A DNA stretch of 64,000 nt from Micromonospora pallida (GCF_900090325.1 NZ_FMHW01000002.1:3286001-3350000); one strand, 5' to 3'; positions 8,570 to 18,860 are shown, counted from the first letter of the stretch. Notes: generated from the sequence alone by a model not told the origin. Numbers and translations: made by a program.

Positions 8570-10201
8570 TCACCGGACCGCGCGACAGATCCGGGCCGCT
8601 GAGAACGCTGGTCCGGGTGGTGCTTTGGAACGCCACACCGGGTTCACATTGACCGTCAGAAGGGGTGCTTGCCAGGCTGCCCCGAGCCGCTGTATCAGGC
8701 CGTACTCGCTACTGATATGCCTGAAATTCGCTCCGGCGAGAAAGTCGATCACCTTGTCGTGGACCATCCGCCGGCCAAGTAACTCGACGTGGAGGGACGG
8801 CACCTCGACCACGGGGATCTCGGTGAACCGACCTGGTGTGGACTCCGCCGCGGTGACGGTCGGCAGGAAGGCGACCACTCGCACGCCTGGAATCGGACAC
8901 ATGGTCTGGAAGCGATAGAACGGCGCGTCTTCTAACAGTGAGCGGACGAATGGCTCGTCTGGCTGGTCGTCGGTTCCGGAACCCAGGTTCGCGAGTGTGT
9001 ACATGCCGCGTAGCAGCCAGCCGGTGGCTACTCCATAGCCGGAGTCGGCGGCCGATGGCGGATAGTACGCCCGGCCGGTGCGGACCAGCGGGCTGAGCAT
9101 CAGCAGCGCTGCTACCGCTGGCTTCGGGCTTCGCAGGTAGGTGCGGGCCACCATCGCCCCCTCGCTCTCCCCGACCAGGGCGATCGGCCGGCCGGTCCGC
9201 CGGTGTACGGCCTCGACCTGCGCGGCGAGCATCTGCGCGCTGGACTCCAAGGACTGGTGGGTGGCGTTCGACCGGTACGGCAGCGGACGGCCACCCGAGT
9301 CCAGGCCGTTGTACGAGAATCGCTCCACGTTCGGATCCGCCGAGGGTCGGCCATCGTACGCGGAATTGTGTCCGGCCAGCAGGATCACCGCATAGGGCAC
9401 CCGCTGGGGTAGCGGCTGGGTGAAGATCGGTGGCGAGAACGTGTTCGTCTCGCCGTCGCGCTGGGTGAGCGCCTGCGCCACCAGCGGGATGGCCAGGGTC
9501 AGCACCACGACGATCGGTACCACCGGCACCCGCCGCAACCGCACGTGGGAGGGGAGCACGGCCGCCCGCACGGTCCGGTTCCACATCAGGCCGTTGACCA
9601 TCCCGACGGCCACCGCGACGGCCGGTGTCCACGCCTCATCCGCGCTCCACACCAGTCCCCCGGCGACGGTGATGACCACGAAGTTGAGCAACGACCAGCC
9701 GAACAGCTCCGCCGTTGGCAGGCCACGCCACCAGCCCGCACCCACCGCCATCCGCTGCAGGAACGGGGCCAACATCACCATGGGGATCAGCGAGGCGAAC
9801 AGAACCCAGGACAGCGACACCACCGACGCGGCCACCGCGAGCGCAGCGAACGGCGCGACGATGGCAGCCGTCAACGCCGCTACGCCGAGATTGCGCAGCA
9901 GCAGGGTCCGCCGTGATGGCCGGGGCCTCCTGGCCGGCCAGGACAGACCGACCAACACTGCGGACAGCGCCCCGCGCACCATGATCGCCCCCACCAGCCC
10001 GAGCCCGAAGACCCACCAGGAGTTGTGGTAGACCAACAGCCAGCGCATGTCGTGGTAGGAGTCATACGGCCAGACCGCCGTGCTCTGCCCGATCAATCCC
10101 TCCGCCTGCCGGAAGCCGATCAACACCAGTACGAGGGACTCGGCCAGCGGGACGACGGCGGCGACCCCAAGCAGTGCAAACAGGCGCCAACGGCTCAGCA
10201 C
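8570..10201 (-). CDS. Multi-pass membrane protein with C-terminal alpha/beta-hydrolase domain
   Basis: 543 residues. The N-terminal half has about seven hydrophobic segments: a first helix at 6-30, then pairs up to about residue 245. The C-terminal half is an alpha/beta hydrolase-like domain with the nucleophile elbow Gly-Glu-Ser-Glu-Gly centred on Ser346, preceded by an Ile-Leu-Leu-Ala-Gly-His strand-loop that may form the oxyanion hole. The active site probably faces outside after the last helix. Start GTG at 10201 has GGAGGAGGG just upstream and overlaps the end of the 95-residue gene; its stop touches the regulator. No substrate can be proposed, and esterase or lipase activity is a guess from the fold. 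Confidence 0.8.
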   Translation of the reverse strand: MLSRWRLFALLGVAAVVPLAESLVLVLIGFRQAEGLIGQSTAVWPYDSYHDMRWLLVYHNSWWVFGLGLVGAIMVRGALSAVLVGLSWPARRPRPSRRTLLLRNLGVAALTAAIVAPFAALAVAASVVSLSWVLFASLIPMVMLAPFLQRMAVGAGWWRGLPTAELFGWSLLNFVVITVAGGLVWSADEAWTPAVAVAVGMVNGLMWNRTVRAAVLPSHVRLRRVPVVPIVVVLTLAIPLVAQALTQRDGETNTFSPPIFTQPLPQRVPYAVILLAGHNSAYDGRPSADPNVERFSYNGLDSGGRPLPYRSNATHQSLESSAQMLAAQVEAVHRRTGRPIALVGESEGAMVARTYLRSPKPAVAALLMLSPLVRTGRAYYPPSAADSGYGVATGWLLRGMYTLANLGSGTDDQPDEPFVRSLLEDAPFYRFQTMCPIPGVRVVAFLPTVTAAESTPGRFTEIPVVEVPSLHVELLGRRMVHDKVIDFLAGANFRHISSEYGLIQRLGAAWQAPLLTVNVNPVWRSKAPPGPAFSAARICRAVR

Positions 10202-10482
10202 CCCTCCTCCTTCAAGCAGGCGAGGCTTCGCGCCAATTCTTCCGCGTTCCCGATCTCGATGAGGACGCTTTGGTCAGACCCGTCCGTCACGCCGCAATAC
10301 AACAGGTAGGTGAGATCACCGATCACCTGGGGCACGACAAGGGCGACCCGGTGCGGATCGAGGTGCCCCGCGACCGTGATGGCAGCGAGGTGTATGGCGC
10401 GGACGTGTCGCGGCAGACGATCTCCACGATCACCGGCAAGGTCGTCGAGGGCATGACGGCGGACCGGTCGGGGGTGGGTCAC
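10195..10482 (-). CDS. Orphan 95-residue protein coupled to the giant gene
   Basis: Unrecognised small protein. The C-terminal half looks protein-like (Val-Ala-Leu-Val-Val-Pro followed by a Leu-Thr-Tyr-Leu-Leu-Tyr segment and an acidic helix ending near a Cys). The N-terminal half is Arg/His-rich and less convincing. The main support is position: its GTG at 10482 overlaps the giant gene's TGA (GTGA), and its own stop lies inside the ribosome-binding region and start of the hydrolase gene. A small gene directly behind a giant toxin-like gene could be an immunity protein, but nothing in the sequence shows that. No signal peptide or membrane segment is obvious. Confidence 0.5.
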   Translation of the reverse strand: MTHPRPVRRHALDDLAGDRGDRLPRHVRAIHLAAITVAGHLDPHRVALVVPQVIGDLTYLLYCGVTDGSDQSVLIEIGNAEELARSLACLKEEGC

Positions 10483-13400
10483 CGGACCGCCGGTGCCTGC
10501 TCGCGCATCACGTAGAGGCCCTTCTGCACGTCGACGAGCAGGGTGCCGTACGGACCGTAGATGACCGCTGTGACGTCGTAGCGGTACTGATGGAACGTCC
10601 GCTTCGCCTCCACGTTGCGCTCGTTCACCTCGCTCATCTCGGCCGCGTGGGCCTCACCGTCCTCGCGACCGACGCCGAAGCCGTCGCCGTTCCAGCCGAG
10701 CTTCTTGATGTCGCCGGTGGGATCGCCGGTCTGCGGGCCGAACGAGAACCCCCAGCCCGAGGAGGAATCACCCTTGTTGATCGGGCCCGCCTCGTTCTGC
10801 TGGTATCGCCGGGCCTTCTGCTCGAAGGCCAGCGGCCGGCCGTCCTTGTCGACGTAGAACTCCGCCCGCCGGATGTCCAGCCCGAGGGTGACGCCGGCGC
10901 CCGGAACCTGGTAGCGGTGTTCGAGCAGCGGCACGAGACGCGATCGCAGCATCATCTCGGACGCATGGTGCGCCATCAGGCGGTCGAAGTCGCTGCCCCC
11001 GTGCACGCCCGGCACCCGCCAGGCGCCGTCGGCGCCCAGGTCCAGGCCCTGCCGCAGCCGCGGCGGTCGGGTGGTCAGCGCCGCCCAGCGTTCGAACTCC
11101 CGGGCCACCCGGTTCAGCCGCCACGGATGGAGGTCGCGGTCACCGACCAGGTCGTCGTTCAACCGGGGCCGGGTGGCGCGGGGTTCCGCCCACCGGGGTG
11201 TCGGCCGGCCGTCGCCGGTCGGGGCCGGGGCCGGGGCTGGCCCCTGCCAACTCCCCGGCTGTTCGGCCGTCGGCCGGGTCAGGTATCGCGGCACGATGAG
11301 CCGGACGTCCCCGGCGACCTGGACCTGCTCCTGCCAGCCGATCCCGGGCAGGTTGTCCCAGAGGTCGCGGACCGACCGTTCCAGGTTCGGCTGCCAGAGG
11401 CCGGCGAGCCAGGCGCTCCCGAACAGCACGTTGCGCACCGAGTCGAGCACGTACGTGACCGCCTGGGGCATCTCCGTGGTCAGCGTCATGTCGATGGTGA
11501 AGTCCAACGGGTACTCGACCTCGTGCGACTTCTTGGGTCCGGTCCGGAAGATGTCCTTGGACTCGGACTGCGTGCCGCGTTCACTGGACTCCGCGCTCTC
11601 CCGCCCGTAGTCACCGTGCCCGCCGAGGACGCTGCCCTCGTCGTTCCACGCGCCCCGACCGGAGAAGTTGACGAGCCCACCCCACGACGATCCGGAGGTT
11701 TCCGTGTTGGACTGGGCGTCGTGCGTCTCCCCCCGCAGGGTGAGGCTGACCTGCTCTCGCGGGCGGTCGCTCGACTGCGCGTCGGACGGGTTGGCGCTGA
11801 CCCGCACCCACAGGTACTGGGTGGTGTGATAGGGCGTGGGCACCGGGAACCAGCCGTACACACCCTGGCCGGACAGCGGAAGGTACTGCGGCTCCAGGTT
11901 GCGGGAGGAGAATCGCTTTACCAGCGCGCGCCGCAGGTGGTCGGGGATACTCTCGCCGGAGGCGAACAGGCCACGCTGCCGCAGCCGTCGCAGGATCGTG
12001 TCCAGCACCGCGTTGGCCCGCAACCGCTCGGGGTGCCCCACGGCGGGCAACAGCTCAGGGTCGATGATCTCGCGCGACGACGCCGGGTCGGCTGCCTGCG
12101 TCCGGGGACGGTACAGCCCCAGATCCTCGGCCGCGCGATCGGTCGCCAGGAGATCCACCGCGTCGTCGGCGTCCAGGTAGACGGGAGCGGTGGCCGTGGT
12201 CTCGCCGCCCCTGGTACGCAGGGCGGTGACCTCGAAGACCACCCGGCCGTGATAGGCGTGGACGACGTCGTTGTAGGTGGCCCGGGTGATGTCGATGGCG
12301 CCGTAGTCCCTGCCGTCCGAGCCACCGAACGACACCCCACCCTCGACGTACAGGCCGCCGCCGACACGGCCGCGCTCGCGCGCCTTGTCCGAGTCGACGC
12401 TGTCCGAGTCGACGCTGTCCGGGCCGCTCTTCTTCGCGGTGGCCGCGTGGTTGAGGTACTGGCCCCCGACGCCGGCCTTGCCGCCGAGGCTGAGTTCGTT
12501 GCTCGTCCCGGAGGCATGGCTGATCGCCGACTGCCGGTACTGTTCGAGTTCGACACCGTCCGCGCTGTCGATGCCGTCGCTGCTGTACTGGTACGTCAGG
12601 CCCGCCGCGAAGAACCGCTCCCGGATCCGGACGGCCTGCTGGTACCCGTCGTGGGCGGGCAGTTGCAGCTCCCACCCGTGCTCCTCGACCGCCTCCGGGA
12701 ACCCGCCGGCCAGTTCGGAGCCGGCACCGAGATCGAAGATCGTGTCGGGCCAGTTCATCGGCTCGTCGAACCACTCGTCGGGCAGGCCGTTCACCTGCTG
12801 GTACAGCCGCGCCGCAGTGGCGGGCAGCTCGGGCACGTACCGGAAGGCCGCGTACATGCCGGCGCTGCCCTGGACGTCCAACGGCAGGTGCGGCGGCCGG
12901 CCGGCCGGTGCCCACGCGGAGTCGGGTCGCGGGCTCGTACGGGTCACGCCCGCGGCGTCGAGCTGCGCCGTCGTGACGGCCCGCTCCTCGCCGGTGCGCG
13001 GATCACGCGGCACGTGCTCGACCGGCACCGCGATGTGGGTCGCCACCTCGGCGCCGTGTCCGGTGTCGACCAGCCAGGTCTCGCGGGGTCCCCAGCCGCT
13101 CTCCGTCTGCTCACGGATCACGACCTCGAACACCGTACGGTAGCGGTGGTCGACGACGTCGCCGACGGTCTCGGTCCGGCGGTACTCCTGCACCACCTGG
13201 CTGAGCTCGTGCTCCTTCGACCGGGTGTGCTCCGCTGTCACGCCGAGCCGGGGGAAGAACACCCTCCCCTGGTGTTCCGTCCCGCTCTCCGGCGTCTGCC
13301 CGTTCCGGTCGGACTGCTCGACGGTGCCCACCGGGTTGGACACCCGACCGCCCAACCGGCCGCTGAGGCTGCCCTCGGTCGACCGGGAGGCCGACGTGGT

Positions 13401-16400
13401 GGCTCCGGTCAGCGCACGGGCGTTCACCGTCATCGGGTATTCCGGACTGTCCAGCAGTTCCCTCCGGTGCTCGGTCACCAGGATCTGGTACCGCTCACCG
13501 CCGACCCGCACGGTGAACTTCTTTCCGGCCTGCGTCCGCGTCGGATCGGCCTCCATCGCGGCCCGACCCACCTTCGCCAGGACGGTGCGGCGCGCCACCG
13601 CGCCGATGTCGGCGCGCCCCGACTTCTGTCGCAGCACCGACTCCACCAGGTCGGCGACCTGTTCCGCCCCGGGCATGTTCGCCGCGATCCCCAGACCCTG
13701 GCCACGCCGCATCGCCAGCGCCAGCGGCTCGCGCGCCGCCGGGCCGGCGGGAGGCACGTACGCCTGCCGCGCCTGCGGCGCCCGGAGCACGCGCGGCGAC
13801 AACCGGACGGCCACCTCGTCCGCCGGTGTCGGAGCCGGTACCGGGGTCGCGGCGGCCGGCGTGATCACCGCCCGCGGCCGCCCGGTACCCGGCCCACCGA
13901 ACTCCGGGGTGAAGACCGTCCCGAAGACGCTGCGCTCGAACTGCTGCGCCTCGCTCACCGGCACGCCCAGCTCCGCGACCACCCGCCGGGTCACCGGCGC
14001 CACCGGAGAATCGCCGTGCGTGGTCACCGTGAGGTCGAACACCACCCGGTAACGCGCCTGGTCCTCCCTACGGTTCAGCACCGTGTGGTTCAGGGCCTTG
14101 CCCCCCACCTCCAGCGCGGACTCGCGTTCGGACTCGCCGCCGAAGCCGAACGAGAAGGCACCGCCCGTCCGGTCGGCGGCCTCCTCCCGACCACCCGGGT
14201 CGGCCGGCGCGTGGGTCAGTCCGAGGACCACCGCGTCCACGTCGACGCCGGCGCCGCTCGTGTCCGACACCTCCTCGCCGGAGGTCGCGATCACCCCGAG
14301 GTCGTCCCGTACCGTGACGCCCTCGGTGATCCCCGCCAGCTGCAACTCCCGGATGACCGCCTTCGTGTCGACGTAGCCGCGGAACCTGCCGACCGTGAGT
14401 CGCTCGTCGATCGTGTCCGTCATGTCCCCGTTCGACAGCACCCAGCGACTACGGTTGCGGGTCGTCCGCTCGTTGAGCAGTTGGCGGGTGGCCTTCGCGG
14501 CGACGCCCGCCGCGGTGTCGGCCGGCAGGGCGGCCGTCAGTGCCTGGTGCCAGCCGGTCACGAGTGGGGTCAGGTCGATCGCGTTGAGCACGTCCCGGGC
14601 CTGCGACGTCGACCGTGCCGGTGACCCGGGTGGCGACGGCGCGAGCCGGGCTGCCGGGTTCGGCGCGGCGCTGCCGTTGGCGTACAGGGTGGGCAGGGAG
14701 ATGTCGAGGAGGCCGGTCTCGGCCGGCACCGACGGCCGTCCCCACTCGATGCCGTTCACGAAGACCTGGAAGGACACTCCGCTGGTGAACGACGTCGACT
14801 GGGTCACGAACATCTTCCGGCCCCAGATGACCCGGGTCTCCCGGGACATCGCCTGCTGGCGCTCGCTCTTGATCGACACGGACGGGAGGTTCGCGATCAA
14901 CCTGGACGCGTGCCCGGTCGAGATGTCGAAGGTCTCCTCCAGCCCACCGTCGGTCTTCCGCCCGCTGGACACGGACGTGTCGTTGCCGACCTTGGTCGAG
15001 CCGAACGAGACCCCGTACACCCGCGCGCCTCCGGCGTTCCCGGCGGGCGCCGGTCGCGGACCGTACGGCACGGGATGGATCCACACCAGTCGCCCGCCCG
15101 CGCTGAGGGTCTCTCCGGAGAACAGCACCTGCTCCCAGCGCTCACGGTGTTCCTCGACGGCGCGGGAATCCCCCGGATCCGGTGCCGTCAGCAGCCTGTG
15201 CAGCGCGGCCGACACCCGCGCGCGGACGGCTGCCTCCTGGTGGGCGCTGCCCAGGTCCAGCCGGTCGGTCGTGCCCATCTCGATGTCGTCGGCGCCCCCG
15301 GTCGGCCACCCGGACGGCAGGTCGTCCATCAACTGCGCGACGGTCTCCGTCACCTGCTGCGGCGTCAGGTGCCGCACCGCCGAGACGCTCAGCTCACCGA
15401 GGGCACCGGCGGCGAAGTACCACGGCGTCGCCGGCTCGACGTCCCTGGCCGTCCCGGTGGCCGCAGCCCGAGCCACGTCGGCTCGATCCCGCTCCCCGAC
15501 CGCACGCTCCCAGGTCGTACGCGCAGCGGACACCGCACTCCGGGCGCGGTCGAGCCGCCCCTGGTGGTGGGCGACGTCCTGCGCCAACCGGGTCCGTTCC
15601 GCCGCACGCGCCGCCGCGTCGACCGCGTCCCTCAGCTCGGCCTGACGCCACGTCTCCGCTTGGCGCTCCGCGTTGTCGGCGTGCTCCCGCTCCGCCTCGA
15701 CGCGCTCGCGTTCCTCCTCGACCGCACGCAGGTCGGCCCGCTGCCACTCGTCCTCCTGCCGCCGCGCGTCCTCGTCCGCCCGGACCCGTTCGGCCTCCGC
15801 CCGTTCGGCCTCCCGCCGGCCCTCCGCCCACCGCCGCTGCGCCTGTTCGGCCAACTGGTCGTCGGCACGCTGCTGGTCCTGCCGGGTCCTCGCCGCTCCC
15901 TCGGCCAGCTCGCGCTCCCGTGCGCGCCACTGCTCTGCCGCAGCAGCGACCTGCCGTTGCTGCGCACGCTCCGCCGCGAGGTGCTGCTGCCCGGGGTCCC
16001 GGTCCGCCAGCTGTCGCTGCGCCTCCTCCGCCGTGGCCCGCGCCTCCTGCTCCTGGCGCCGTTGCTCCTGCCGGTCGGCCTCCGCCTGCGCGGCCTCGCG
16101 GACCGCGTTCCGGACCGCCAGCGCCTGCTGCACGCCCTGCCACGTGTCCCACCGCGCCTGCTCGTCCCTCCGGGCCTGCCCGCGTGCCGCCGCCCGCTCG
16201 CGTGCCTCCTGACCCGCCACCAGACGCTGCGCCGCCCGGGTGGCTGCCTCCTGCCGGGCCACCTCCCGCTCGCCGGCCCGCTGGGCCGCGAGCTGCTCGG
16301 CGGCCTCCCGCGCTGCGTTCCGCTGCCGGATCCGCTCCGCCGCCCGGTCCGCCGCCGCTGCCCCGCCGGCCTGCAACGCCTGTAGGCCGTCCGTCCGCTG

Positions 16401-18860
16401 CTGTACCGCCGCCCGCCAGTCCGCCTCCCGGCTGGCGGCGTCCTGCTCCAGCGCCTGCCGCGTCCGGTCTGCCGCCCGCACGGCCCGCTCCAGCAGCTGT
16501 CGCGTTGTCCCGCGCTGCCGTTCCAGCTCGGCGACCCGGTCCTGGGCCCGGGTGAGCCGTTCCCACGCCGCACGCTCCGCCGCTTGCCCCGCAGCACCGC
16601 TGGCCGGCGTCGCATCGACGTTGTTCGGGGTCTGCGCGGCGTTGGTCGGGGTCTGCGGCGCGGGCACCGGTGGCACGGCCGGGCGAGCCTCGACCTGGCG
16701 CGCCACGGCCTCCCGCGCCGACGACAGCTCGCTGCGCGCTGCGGCGAGGTCGGTCTCGACGGCAGCGGTCCTGTCCCGGATGCCGGCCAGTTCCCGGGTC
16801 AGCCGCTCGACCTCCGGCGTGCCCCCGGCCGGCGTCGCCGCCACGTCGCCACCCTCGACGACGCCGGCCGCCGTGGATGGCGCAGGGGCGCTTCCCTCGC
16901 CGGCACCGGCCAGATCCTCCCCTGCCGGACCCGTCGCGGTCGCGTCTTCTCCCGCCGTCGAGGGCGCCTGCGGAACACTCACCCCGTCCGTCGTCGCCAC
17001 GAACCGCACCCGACCAGGTCGGACGGGCCCCCGGGCCAGCCCACCCCGCTGACCGTCCAGGAACACCACGTTCCCGTCGTCGGTCCGCACCACGTTGACC
17101 GCGTGTGAGATCCGGTCACCCTCACCGGTCATGACCACCACACCACGGGCCCCCGGCTCCGCAGCTTTCATCACCTCCACCACCGCCGCGTAGTCAGCCA
17201 CGTCCACCAACGGCCGACCCGTGTACTGCTGCAACCACGCCACCGGCAGGTACGCCTCCGGCGGCACCTGGTGCCCCACCCCGTCCGCCAACGACATGTC
17301 GGTGCCGATCGCCGCCAACACACAGTTCGTCGCGTACTGCTTCCCCCGGTCCCGGTACGGGTTCACCCCACCCAGCCACGGGAACCAGTCCGACACCTCG
17401 GTGGGCGACATGTCACTCGGCATCAGCACGTCCTCCGCCGCTCGGCCGGCGATCTCGGCGGACGCGGGACGCGGGAACGGGACTCCGGCCGGCGTCGCGT
17501 CCGCCTCGCCGGCGACGCCGGTGCCTGTCGTGGGTGACGTGGTGCTGCTCCCCCCGATCGCGCCGGCCAGATCCTCGGCGTCGACCGGAGCGTCAGGGGC
17601 GGCCGGGGGAGGCCATTCCTCCGGTACGGCATCCAGCGTGGGCGAGTAGTCGGATCCGGACAGGCTCGAAGTCGGGTCCTCCGGAAGCGGGCCGAGCTCG
17701 GCGTCGGTCGGGTTCAGCGCGGTGTTGCGCCGGGTCGGGGGCACGAGAATGCTGGCGATCGAGCCGGACAGGCTGCCGGTCGCGCTCGTGTTCACGTTCG
17801 CGAGGCTGCCCGTGAGATCGACGGACGAGGATTCGCTCCCCGACCACTCCTGGTTGTTCTGCGCGTACTCGAGTACGGCCAGCATCTGGTCCAGTTGGGC
17901 CAACGGGTTGTCGGCGGTCTGGCTCTCCAGCGCCATCGACAATTTTCTGGTGAGGCTCTCCGGGCTCTCCATGATCTCGGGTTGGTTCGCGTCCGACACC
18001 ACGAAGACGTAGTTGCTGTCCTTCCGTTCGATCGGCGGGAGCTCGGGAAGCGAGTCCTGCAGACCGATCCGGTTGTACTCCTCCCGGCGGTAGGTGAGCT
18101 GTTCGTAGAGCTGCTGCTGGTGCTCGTTGAACGTTTTCGAGGTCTTGCCCTTTTCGAGCTTCGGGACCCGCTCGTCGTAGGACCCCTGGGACCGGACGAC
18201 GTATTCGCCCGCCTTCACGATCTTGTTTTTCGTCTTGTCGACGAACTCCCACGCGACGACACGCAGGCCCTCGATCTCGCGCCGGTCGACCTTCTCGAAG
18301 AGAATCTTCGCCTCGGTGTTGTGCAGGACGCTCGGTATCATCACCCCCCGGTACACGTGGGCGTCGACCAGGCCGTCGGTGACGGCCACGAGCTGGTGGG
18401 AGAACTGTTCCCACATGCGGTTGAACCCGGGCGGGTAATTGAAGAAGCTGCCGGTGCCGAGCATGATGTTGTCGAAGACCTGCCCGCCGGGCGTCGCCTC
18501 GAGCATCCGGTTGCCGCTCTGCTCGGTGATCCGTTCGGCGACGGCGGGGCCGATCTTGCCCCACAGGGCGAGCCTCGACCGGAACTGCTGGACGGCTTCT
18601 GGGAACTGGGCGTCGAAGTCGCTGTCGTGCTGGTGCTTGAACCACCACTTGGCCGGGACGGAGAAAGCGTGGTTGTCCGCCATCAACTGCGCGAACGGGG
18701 CGACCCGGTCGGCGCCGAACCGCTTGACGACCTCAGCGTCGATCTCGTCGTTGGTCCGGCCCTGAGCTTTCAGCCGGAGCTCGAACGTCATCTGTTCCTT
18801 GAAGTCCTCGTAGGCATCTCGCAGTTCGCGGTTGTTCCACAGCTTGTCGTAGCGGGACAT
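10479..18860 (-). CDS. Giant T7SS-associated effector, segment 4 (C-terminal part)
   Basis: Open frame of 2793 residues. In-frame sense continues upstream of its ATG to the break at about 18925, so the ATG at 18860 is probably internal to a larger gene. Residues 1-330 are an alpha/beta domain I do not recognise. Residues 477-627 are a papain-fold domain with Cys513, His586 and Asp602. Residues 682-1133 form an Arg/Glu/Ala/Gln-rich coiled coil. From about 1150 to the end run roughly six beta-rich modules, each with a Gly/Ser-rich amphipathic stretch followed by a strand of the type Tyr-Arg-x-x-Val-x-Phe-Glu-Val. A 15-base tandem repeat makes a Ser-Val-Asp-Ser-Asp repeat near 12391-12420. The stop overlaps the 95-residue gene. 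Confidence 0.9.
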   Translation of the reverse strand: MSRYDKLWNNRELRDAYEDFKEQMTFELRLKAQGRTNDEIDAEVVKRFGADRVAPFAQLMADNHAFSVPAKWWFKHQHDSDFDAQFPEAVQQFRSRLALWGKIGPAVAERITEQSGNRMLEATPGGQVFDNIMLGTGSFFNYPPGFNRMWEQFSHQLVAVTDGLVDAHVYRGVMIPSVLHNTEAKILFEKVDRREIEGLRVVAWEFVDKTKNKIVKAGEYVVRSQGSYDERVPKLEKGKTSKTFNEHQQQLYEQLTYRREEYNRIGLQDSLPELPPIERKDSNYVFVVSDANQPEIMESPESLTRKLSMALESQTADNPLAQLDQMLAVLEYAQNNQEWSGSESSSVDLTGSLANVNTSATGSLSGSIASILVPPTRRNTALNPTDAELGPLPEDPTSSLSGSDYSPTLDAVPEEWPPPAAPDAPVDAEDLAGAIGGSSTTSPTTGTGVAGEADATPAGVPFPRPASAEIAGRAAEDVLMPSDMSPTEVSDWFPWLGGVNPYRDRGKQYATNCVLAAIGTDMSLADGVGHQVPPEAYLPVAWLQQYTGRPLVDVADYAAVVEVMKAAEPGARGVVVMTGEGDRISHAVNVVRTDDGNVVFLDGQRGGLARGPVRPGRVRFVATTDGVSVPQAPSTAGEDATATGPAGEDLAGAGEGSAPAPSTAAGVVEGGDVAATPAGGTPEVERLTRELAGIRDRTAAVETDLAAARSELSSAREAVARQVEARPAVPPVPAPQTPTNAAQTPNNVDATPASGAAGQAAERAAWERLTRAQDRVAELERQRGTTRQLLERAVRAADRTRQALEQDAASREADWRAAVQQRTDGLQALQAGGAAAADRAAERIRQRNAAREAAEQLAAQRAGEREVARQEAATRAAQRLVAGQEARERAAARGQARRDEQARWDTWQGVQQALAVRNAVREAAQAEADRQEQRRQEQEARATAEEAQRQLADRDPGQQHLAAERAQQRQVAAAAEQWRARERELAEGAARTRQDQQRADDQLAEQAQRRWAEGRREAERAEAERVRADEDARRQEDEWQRADLRAVEEERERVEAEREHADNAERQAETWRQAELRDAVDAAARAAERTRLAQDVAHHQGRLDRARSAVSAARTTWERAVGERDRADVARAAATGTARDVEPATPWYFAAGALGELSVSAVRHLTPQQVTETVAQLMDDLPSGWPTGGADDIEMGTTDRLDLGSAHQEAAVRARVSAALHRLLTAPDPGDSRAVEEHRERWEQVLFSGETLSAGGRLVWIHPVPYGPRPAPAGNAGGARVYGVSFGSTKVGNDTSVSSGRKTDGGLEETFDISTGHASRLIANLPSVSIKSERQQAMSRETRVIWGRKMFVTQSTSFTSGVSFQVFVNGIEWGRPSVPAETGLLDISLPTLYANGSAAPNPAARLAPSPPGSPARSTSQARDVLNAIDLTPLVTGWHQALTAALPADTAAGVAAKATRQLLNERTTRNRSRWVLSNGDMTDTIDERLTVGRFRGYVDTKAVIRELQLAGITEGVTVRDDLGVIATSGEEVSDTSGAGVDVDAVVLGLTHAPADPGGREEAADRTGGAFSFGFGGESERESALEVGGKALNHTVLNRREDQARYRVVFDLTVTTHGDSPVAPVTRRVVAELGVPVSEAQQFERSVFGTVFTPEFGGPGTGRPRAVITPAAATPVPAPTPADEVAVRLSPRVLRAPQARQAYVPPAGPAAREPLALAMRRGQGLGIAANMPGAEQVADLVESVLRQKSGRADIGAVARRTVLAKVGRAAMEADPTRTQAGKKFTVRVGGERYQILVTEHRRELLDSPEYPMTVNARALTGATTSASRSTEGSLSGRLGGRVSNPVGTVEQSDRNGQTPESGTEHQGRVFFPRLGVTAEHTRSKEHELSQVVQEYRRTETVGDVVDHRYRTVFEVVIREQTESGWGPRETWLVDTGHGAEVATHIAVPVEHVPRDPRTGEERAVTTAQLDAAGVTRTSPRPDSAWAPAGRPPHLPLDVQGSAGMYAAFRYVPELPATAARLYQQVNGLPDEWFDEPMNWPDTIFDLGAGSELAGGFPEAVEEHGWELQLPAHDGYQQAVRIRERFFAAGLTYQYSSDGIDSADGVELEQYRQSAISHASGTSNELSLGGKAGVGGQYLNHAATAKKSGPDSVDSDSVDSDKARERGRVGGGLYVEGGVSFGGSDGRDYGAIDITRATYNDVVHAYHGRVVFEVTALRTRGGETTATAPVYLDADDAVDLLATDRAAEDLGLYRPRTQAADPASSREIIDPELLPAVGHPERLRANAVLDTILRRLRQRGLFASGESIPDHLRRALVKRFSSRNLEPQYLPLSGQGVYGWFPVPTPYHTTQYLWVRVSANPSDAQSSDRPREQVSLTLRGETHDAQSNTETSGSSWGGLVNFSGRGAWNDEGSVLGGHGDYGRESAESSERGTQSESKDIFRTGPKKSHEVEYPLDFTIDMTLTTEMPQAVTYVLDSVRNVLFGSAWLAGLWQPNLERSVRDLWDNLPGIGWQEQVQVAGDVRLIVPRYLTRPTAEQPGSWQGPAPAPAPTGDGRPTPRWAEPRATRPRLNDDLVGDRDLHPWRLNRVAREFERWAALTTRPPRLRQGLDLGADGAWRVPGVHGGSDFDRLMAHHASEMMLRSRLVPLLEHRYQVPGAGVTLGLDIRRAEFYVDKDGRPLAFEQKARRYQQNEAGPINKGDSSSGWGFSFGPQTGDPTGDIKKLGWNGDGFGVGREDGEAHAAEMSEVNERNVEAKRTFHQYRYDVTAVIYGPYGTLLVDVQKGLYVMREQAPAVR
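15460..16815 (-). other. Long coiled-coil region of the giant protein
   Basis: About 450 residues almost entirely Ala, Arg, Glu, Gln and Asp with no Pro or Gly over long stretches. Repeats of Arg-Ala/Glu-Ala type occur. A rod of this kind would separate the papain domain from the last set of beta modules. A shorter coil of about 200 residues occurs at about 24005-24605. Confidence 0.75.
16980..17432 (-). other. Papain-fold toxin domain 3 in the giant protein
   Basis: Same family as the domain at 19166-19621, with Cys513, His586 and Asp602 of segment 4. The DNA of the two copies is similar over most of their length, so the duplication is recent or the copies are kept alike by conversion. They are about 2.2 kb apart. 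Confidence 0.75.

Noticed and set aside
10590..14624. Plus-strand open frame of 1344 codons antisense to the giant gene
   Set aside because: Pro/Arg/Gly/Val-rich translation without domains, directly opposite a domain-bearing frame. It is the usual antisense shadow in GC-rich DNA.
17900..18860. ADP-ribosyltransferase domain at the start of segment 4
   Set aside because: A Val-Tyr-Arg-Gly motif looked promising, but no matching Ser-Thr-Ser or Glu-x-Glu motifs follow. I leave the domain unnamed.
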